From NCBI RefSeq assembly GCF_900606115.1, contig NZ_UWPJ01000031.1, positions 1 to 62,670 on the forward strand: a DNA stretch of 62,670 bases, written 5' to 3'. Both the position numbers and the translations under genes were made by a program. Shown here piece by piece: positions 56,793-62,670 of the stretch; position 1 is the stretch's first letter, and each line of letters begins with the position of its first letter. The notes beneath the pieces were generated by a model that saw nothing but the letters and a program-made list of their open reading frames with translations, did no database searches and was not told the origin of the DNA. This DNA is from Pigmentiphaga humi. GTDB lineage: Bacteria > Pseudomonadota > Gammaproteobacteria > Burkholderiales > Burkholderiaceae_B.

Positions 56793-57952
56793 AGATCCTC
56801 AACTTCTCCCTGATGCCCTATCGCCCGCTCGATATTCCCGCATCGAAGGACTATCGCTCGGTCTGGGTCAATCTTCCCAACCGGTTCTTCGATCCCGAGA
56901 AGGGCGCCGCGGAATACGAGGCCTACATCGACCTGCTGGCGGGCTCCGAAGAGCTGGGTTTCGACGGCGTGTGCGTGAACGAGCACCACCAGACCGCCTA
57001 TGGCCTGATGCCGGCGCCCAATCTGATCGCCAGCGCGCTGATCCAGCGCACCAAGCGGATCAAGATCGCCATCCTCGGCCGGGCGCTTCCGCTGGTCAAC
57101 AATCCCATGACCATCGCGGAAGAGTTCTCCATGCTCGACTGCATGTCGCGCGGCCGGATCATCGCCGGGTTCGTGCGGGGCATCGGGGCCGAGTACCATT
57201 CGTCTCTCATCAATCCCACGGAATCCCACAGCCGCTTCCACGAGGCCCACGACCTGATCATCCGCGCGTGGACCGAGACCGGGCCGTTCGACTGGCGCGG
57301 CGAACATTACGAACTCAAGTATGCGAACCCATGGCCGCGGCCCTACCAGCAGCCGCATCCGCCGGTATGGGTGCCGTCGCAAGGCTCGCTGGAGACCATC
57401 GAGTGGGCGGCCGATCCGAAAAGAAAGTATCCCTTCCTGGTCACGTTCTCGGCGCGCGACACCGTCATCAAGAACTTGCTGGCCTATCGGCAGCAGGCCA
57501 GGGATTTCGGCTACGAGGCCGAGCCCGGACAACTGGGGTGGGCGGCGCCGGTCTACGTCGCGGAAACCGACGAACAGGCCATCGACGAGGCGCGCGCGGG
57601 CATGGAGGCGCTGTTCAACGACTATCTGAACCTCACGCCGGAAATGCTGCTGCCCCCTGGCTATAGTTCGATGGCCTCGATGAAGAAATTGATGGAAGCC
57701 AAGCGGGCCATCGGGCGCTCCGGCTTCGGCAAGGGCACGGGCAGGCAATCGATCGAGCGCCTCATCGACCAGGGGACGGCCATCGTCGGGTCGCCCAAGA
57801 CCGTGCTGGAAAAGATCCGTGCCGTGCAATCCGAAACCGGCCTGGGCAATTTCGTCGCCATGCTGCAGTTCGGCACTCTGGGCAACGAACCGGCCTGGCG
57901 CAACCAGAGGCTGTTCGCCAGCGAGGTGCTGCCGGCATTGAAAGCGCTCTAG
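56789..57952 (+). CDS. Luciferase-like flavin-dependent monooxygenase
   Basis: 387-aa TIM-barrel oxygenase of the bacterial luciferase superfamily using reduced FMN and O2. Seen are GFDGVCVNEHHQTAYG (about residues 57-72), the LPLVNNPMTIAEEFSMLDCM strand-helix, GRIIAGFVRGIGAEY (about 122-136) and the C-terminal GSPKTVLEKI region. Relatives include alkane, EDTA and pyrimidine-ring (RutA) oxygenases. Its start overlaps the hydrolase stop (ATGA), and the flavin reductase is in the same operon, so this is a two-component monooxygenase. Confidence 0.92.
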   Translation: MKILNFSLMPYRPLDIPASKDYRSVWVNLPNRFFDPEKGAAEYEAYIDLLAGSEELGFDGVCVNEHHQTAYGLMPAPNLIASALIQRTKRIKIAILGRALPLVNNPMTIAEEFSMLDCMSRGRIIAGFVRGIGAEYHSSLINPTESHSRFHEAHDLIIRAWTETGPFDWRGEHYELKYANPWPRPYQQPHPPVWVPSQGSLETIEWAADPKRKYPFLVTFSARDTVIKNLLAYRQQARDFGYEAEPGQLGWAAPVYVAETDEQAIDEARAGMEALFNDYLNLTPEMLLPPGYSSMASMKKLMEAKRAIGRSGFGKGTGRQSIERLIDQGTAIVGSPKTVLEKIRAVQSETGLGNFVAMLQFGTLGNEPAWRNQRLFASEVLPALKAL

Positions 57953-57994
57953 CGCCGGCCGGCGGCCACAACAATCATTAAAGGAGACGATTCC

Positions 57995-58956
57995 ATGCGC
58001 AATGTCATATCGTTTGGCGCTGCATTGGCCATCGCTTGCGGCGCCTGCGCCGCGCAGGCTGCGGAGGGGTGGCCGGTCAAACCCGTCAAGCTGGTCGCCG
58101 CCGCTTCCCCTGGGGGCACGACCGACCAACTGGCCAGGATGATCGGGCAGGAGCTGTCGGAGAAATTCGGCAAGCCTTTCGTCGTAGAGAACAAGGGCGG
58201 CGCGGGCGGAGGCGTGGCCGCGCAGCAGGTGCAGATGGCCGAGCCGGACGGCTATACCTTGCTCGTCACCAACGACCAGCTATCGATGAAGGCCAGTTTC
58301 GAGGACAAGATCGAATACGACGCGGTGAAGGGGTTCAAGCCGATCTCCACCATCGTCCGGGGTCCCGTCGTGCTGGGCGTCGGCAAGGGGGTGCCGGCCA
58401 ACGACCTGGGCGAACTGATCAAGCTCGCCAAGTCCAAGGATTCCCGGCTGGCCTTCGCCTCGTGCGGCAGCGGGACGATCCTGCACCTGACGGGGGAACT
58501 GCTCAACCTGAGCGCGGACACGAGCATCACGCACGTGCCTTACCGCGGCTGCGCCCCGGCCATGGTCGACGTGCTGGCGGGACAGGTCCCGGTCTTCGTC
58601 ACCGTGCTGGGCAATGCCGCGCCCTACGTCAAAGAGGGCAAGGTCAAACTGCTTGCCGTGACCTCGCGCAAGCGCCTGGTGCAATTCCCCGACGTGCCCA
58701 CCGCGCAGGAAGCGGGATTGGGCGAACTGGTGGCCGAGCCCTGGTTCGGCGTATTGGCGCCGGCGAATACGCCCGATGCCGTGGTGAACAAGCTGGCCGC
58801 GGCGATCAAGGCTTTCGTCGCGGATCCGGCAACCGCCGCCAAGCTGGAAGACATGTACCTGGCGCCGGAGGCGAGCACGCCGGCCGAGTTCGCCGCCATC
58901 ATCAAGTCTGACATCGACAAATGGAGCGCGGTGGTCCGCCGGGCCAAGGTTTCCGT

Positions 58957-58963
<7 letters not shown>
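57995..58963 (+). CDS. Bug-family periplasmic binding protein (TTT substrate-binding)
   Basis: 322-aa secreted receptor. The signal peptide ends near CAAQAAEG (residue 23), then [18 protein letters not shown] and [21 protein letters not shown] precedes the ATG. It is last gene of the reductase-hydrolase-monooxygenase operon and probably delivers their substrate. Its end overlaps the convergent hydantoinase gene by 7 bases. Confidence 0.93.
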
Positions 58964-62640
<3,677 letters not shown>

Positions 62641-62670
62641 TCACCGATGTCATCGGCCTGCGCCCGGACG

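Overview
The window looks like chromosome of a GC-rich betaproteobacterium of the Alcaligenaceae, close to Bordetella or Achromobacter. The reasons are six secreted Bug-type (tripartite tricarboxylate receptor) binding proteins with no transporter membrane genes beside them, the queA-tgt-yajC-secD-secF order, an fds-type NAD-dependent formate dehydrogenase operon, and many LysR regulators paired with small catabolic operons. No plasmid, phage or CRISPR genes were seen. Both ends look like contig ends: the first ~115 bases are low-complexity G/C, and the last 43 bases are an exact inverted copy of sequence 41 bases inward.

Layout. 1-2.7 kb: a fumarylacetoacetate-hydrolase-family gene and nhaA. 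2.8-10 kb: the formate dehydrogenase operon fdsGBA-fdhD-fdsD on the minus strand, with a divergent ModE/LysR-like regulator. 10-14.4 kb: a Bug receptor and a creatinase-type M24 enzyme, divergent from a LysR regulator and a D-2-hydroxyacid dehydrogenase. 14.4-21.2 kb: glutamate-synthase-like protein, GST, purB, cytochrome c', a DUF3300 protein and cytochrome b561. 21.4-25.3 kb: a LysR-controlled ring-hydroxylating oxygenase (beta, alpha) with a Bug receptor. 25.4-31.7 kb: two very large lipoproteins of unknown function, divergent from a LuxR-type regulator. 31.8-39.8 kb: the conserved housekeeping block secF-secD-yajC-tgt-queA, proQ, a metallo-beta-lactamase-fold hydrolase and a parvulin. 39.9-44.3 kb: tRNA-Leu(CAA), followed by a more A/T-rich accessory stretch with a decayed IS3 element, a truncated membrane-protein gene and a duplicated gene end. 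44.4-49 kb: a MarR/MFS pair, a Bug receptor, and a TerC-family gene behind a yybP-ykoY (manganese) riboswitch. 48.5-62.7 kb: a large catabolic region.

How genes work together. The catabolic region holds a MarR regulator, a class III extradiol dioxygenase, an ACMSD/LigJ-like amidohydrolase and a Rieske oxygenase. These are divergent from a RidA-like deaminase, a Bug receptor, a LysR regulator, a flavin reductase, an alpha/beta hydrolase, a luciferase-like monooxygenase, a second Bug receptor and a fused hydantoinase/oxoprolinase. Together they could capture, hydroxylate, cleave and de-aminate or hydrolyse an unknown, probably nitrogen-containing, aromatic compound. Two matching palindromes in the Rieske/RidA divergent promoter suggest one regulator controls both arms.

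The best candidates for undescribed biology are the two-lipoprotein/LuxR locus (25.4-31.7 kb) and the catabolic region (48.5-62.7 kb). Functions were assigned by reading motifs; no database search was run.
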